From: Acidimicrobiia bacterium
GTDB lineage: Bacteria; Acidobacteriota; Vicinamibacteria; Vicinamibacterales; CAVVIG01
Reading direction: 5' to 3'
Assembly: GCA_016871175.1 (NCBI GenBank)
Contig: VFZL01000006.1
Span: 62,001 to 126,000, forward strand
DNA: 64,000 nt
Position 1 is the first letter of the stretch. Each line of letters opens with the position of its first letter. The translations under genes were made by a program, and so were the position numbers. Below, piece by piece: positions 63,579-64,000 of this stretch. A model generated the notes under the pieces. It worked only from the letters and a program-made list of their open reading frames with translations, was not told the origin of the DNA and ran no database searches.

Positions 63579-64000
63579 GTGGCGCGCTATCCCGCTCTTC
63601 GTGTCTCCGGCCTCGATGAGGGCCTGGCACTCGCAGTCTCCGACGACTACTCGCCGGTGGCGGCGCAGTCCTCCAACGACGGGTACACGATCTTCTTCGT
63701 GACGAGCGCCGCGCGTGACGCCGCTGCCACCGCGATGGCGTCCCTCTTTCCCCAGACCAGCGTCGAGTCTCTCGAGGTGGACGATGAGGACTGGGCGCGA
63801 CGGTCGCAGGAAGGGCTCCCGCCGATCACCGTCGGGCGCGTGACGATCAGGCCGGCTCGTGGGGACGGGATGACCGAGGCGAGCCAGCAGCGACCCGGGG
63901 CGCCCGGATCGTTAGAGCTTGTCATCCTGCCCTCCATGGGCTTCGGGACCGGGCACCATGCGACCACGCGCCTGTGCCTGGCGGCTCTGCAGCGCCAGCC
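63579..64000 (+). CDS. prmA: Ribosomal protein L11 methyltransferase PrmA, N-terminal part (cut by window edge)
   Basis: PrmA trimethylates ribosomal protein L11. About 140 N-terminal residues lie in the window. The substrate-recognition domain (MARYPALRVSGLDEGLALAV and following alpha/beta) is present, then the linker and LPSMGFGTGHHATTRLCLAA, the conserved catalytic-domain entry (usual form GxAFGTGxHxTTRLCL). The GTG start follows the membrane protein stop by three bases. The SAM site proper lies outside. Placement after dnaJ is the common grpE-dnaJ-prmA arrangement, which supports the identification. Confidence 0.85.
   Translation, partial: MARYPALRVSGLDEGLALAVSDDYSPVAAQSSNDGYTIFFVTSAARDAAATAMASLFPQTSVESLEVDDEDWARRSQEGLPPITVGRVTIRPARGDGMTEASQQRPGAPGSLELVILPSMGFGTGHHATTRLCLAALQRQ

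Overview
The window is strongly GC-rich and tightly packed, with many 1-, 4- and 13-14-base overlaps between co-directional genes. Gene content suggests a Gram-negative Acidobacteriota-type bacterium, possibly Vicinamibacterales: a PEGA-domain pseudokinase, a DUF1844 protein, BshC, an RRM RNA-binding protein beside a RhlE helicase, an RND-efflux remnant and an outer-membrane barrel. The taxonomic guess is an inference from family content; there is no rRNA in the window.

Layout. 1-14,000: housekeeping genes (partial ligA, polyprenyl synthase, tatD, metG, larC, broken radC, a lipoprotein, a DapF-family gene, glpD, an outer-membrane barrel, dtd, ttcA, an ECF sigma factor with its own zinc finger). 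14,100-17,950: a decayed metal/drug-efflux locus. 18,185-33,070: a surface-glycan cluster in two outward-reading arms (acyltransferase, epimerase, methyltransferases, GT4 and GT2 glycosyltransferases, GT-C-like membrane proteins, lipid-flippase-like protein, polysaccharide deacetylase, Wzx-type flippase, glycoside hydrolase). 33,100-39,190: an accessory stretch with a nucleotidyltransferase gene pair, decayed coding DNA, a frameshifted J-domain protein, an RRM-rhlE pair, a multicopper oxidase tail, a phage terminase fragment and an integrase fragment that ends three bases from tRNA-Cys. 39,190-55,030: tRNA-Cys and tRNA-Gly, then galT, yraN, a frameshifted class III aminotransferase, cysS, ribF, an MBL hydrolase, mazG, a comEC with its centre missing, carAB and a PEGA pseudokinase. 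55,230-64,000: bshC, a class A penicillin-binding protein, xdhC, then hrcA-grpE-dnaJ behind a CIRCE-like operator, a membrane protein and the start of prmA.

Two themes stand out. First, at least eight coding regions are interrupted: nonsense codons in radC and the DUF2892 gene; one-base shifts in the RND pump, aminotransferase, J-domain protein, pseudokinase and terminase fragment; large deletions in comEC and the RND locus. Several one-base shifts fall in homopolymer runs, so sequencing error must be separated from real decay. Second, many first-in-transcript genes carry a TANNNT-like -10 box 6-8 bases before the start codon, the signature of leaderless transcription. This also helps choose several starts.
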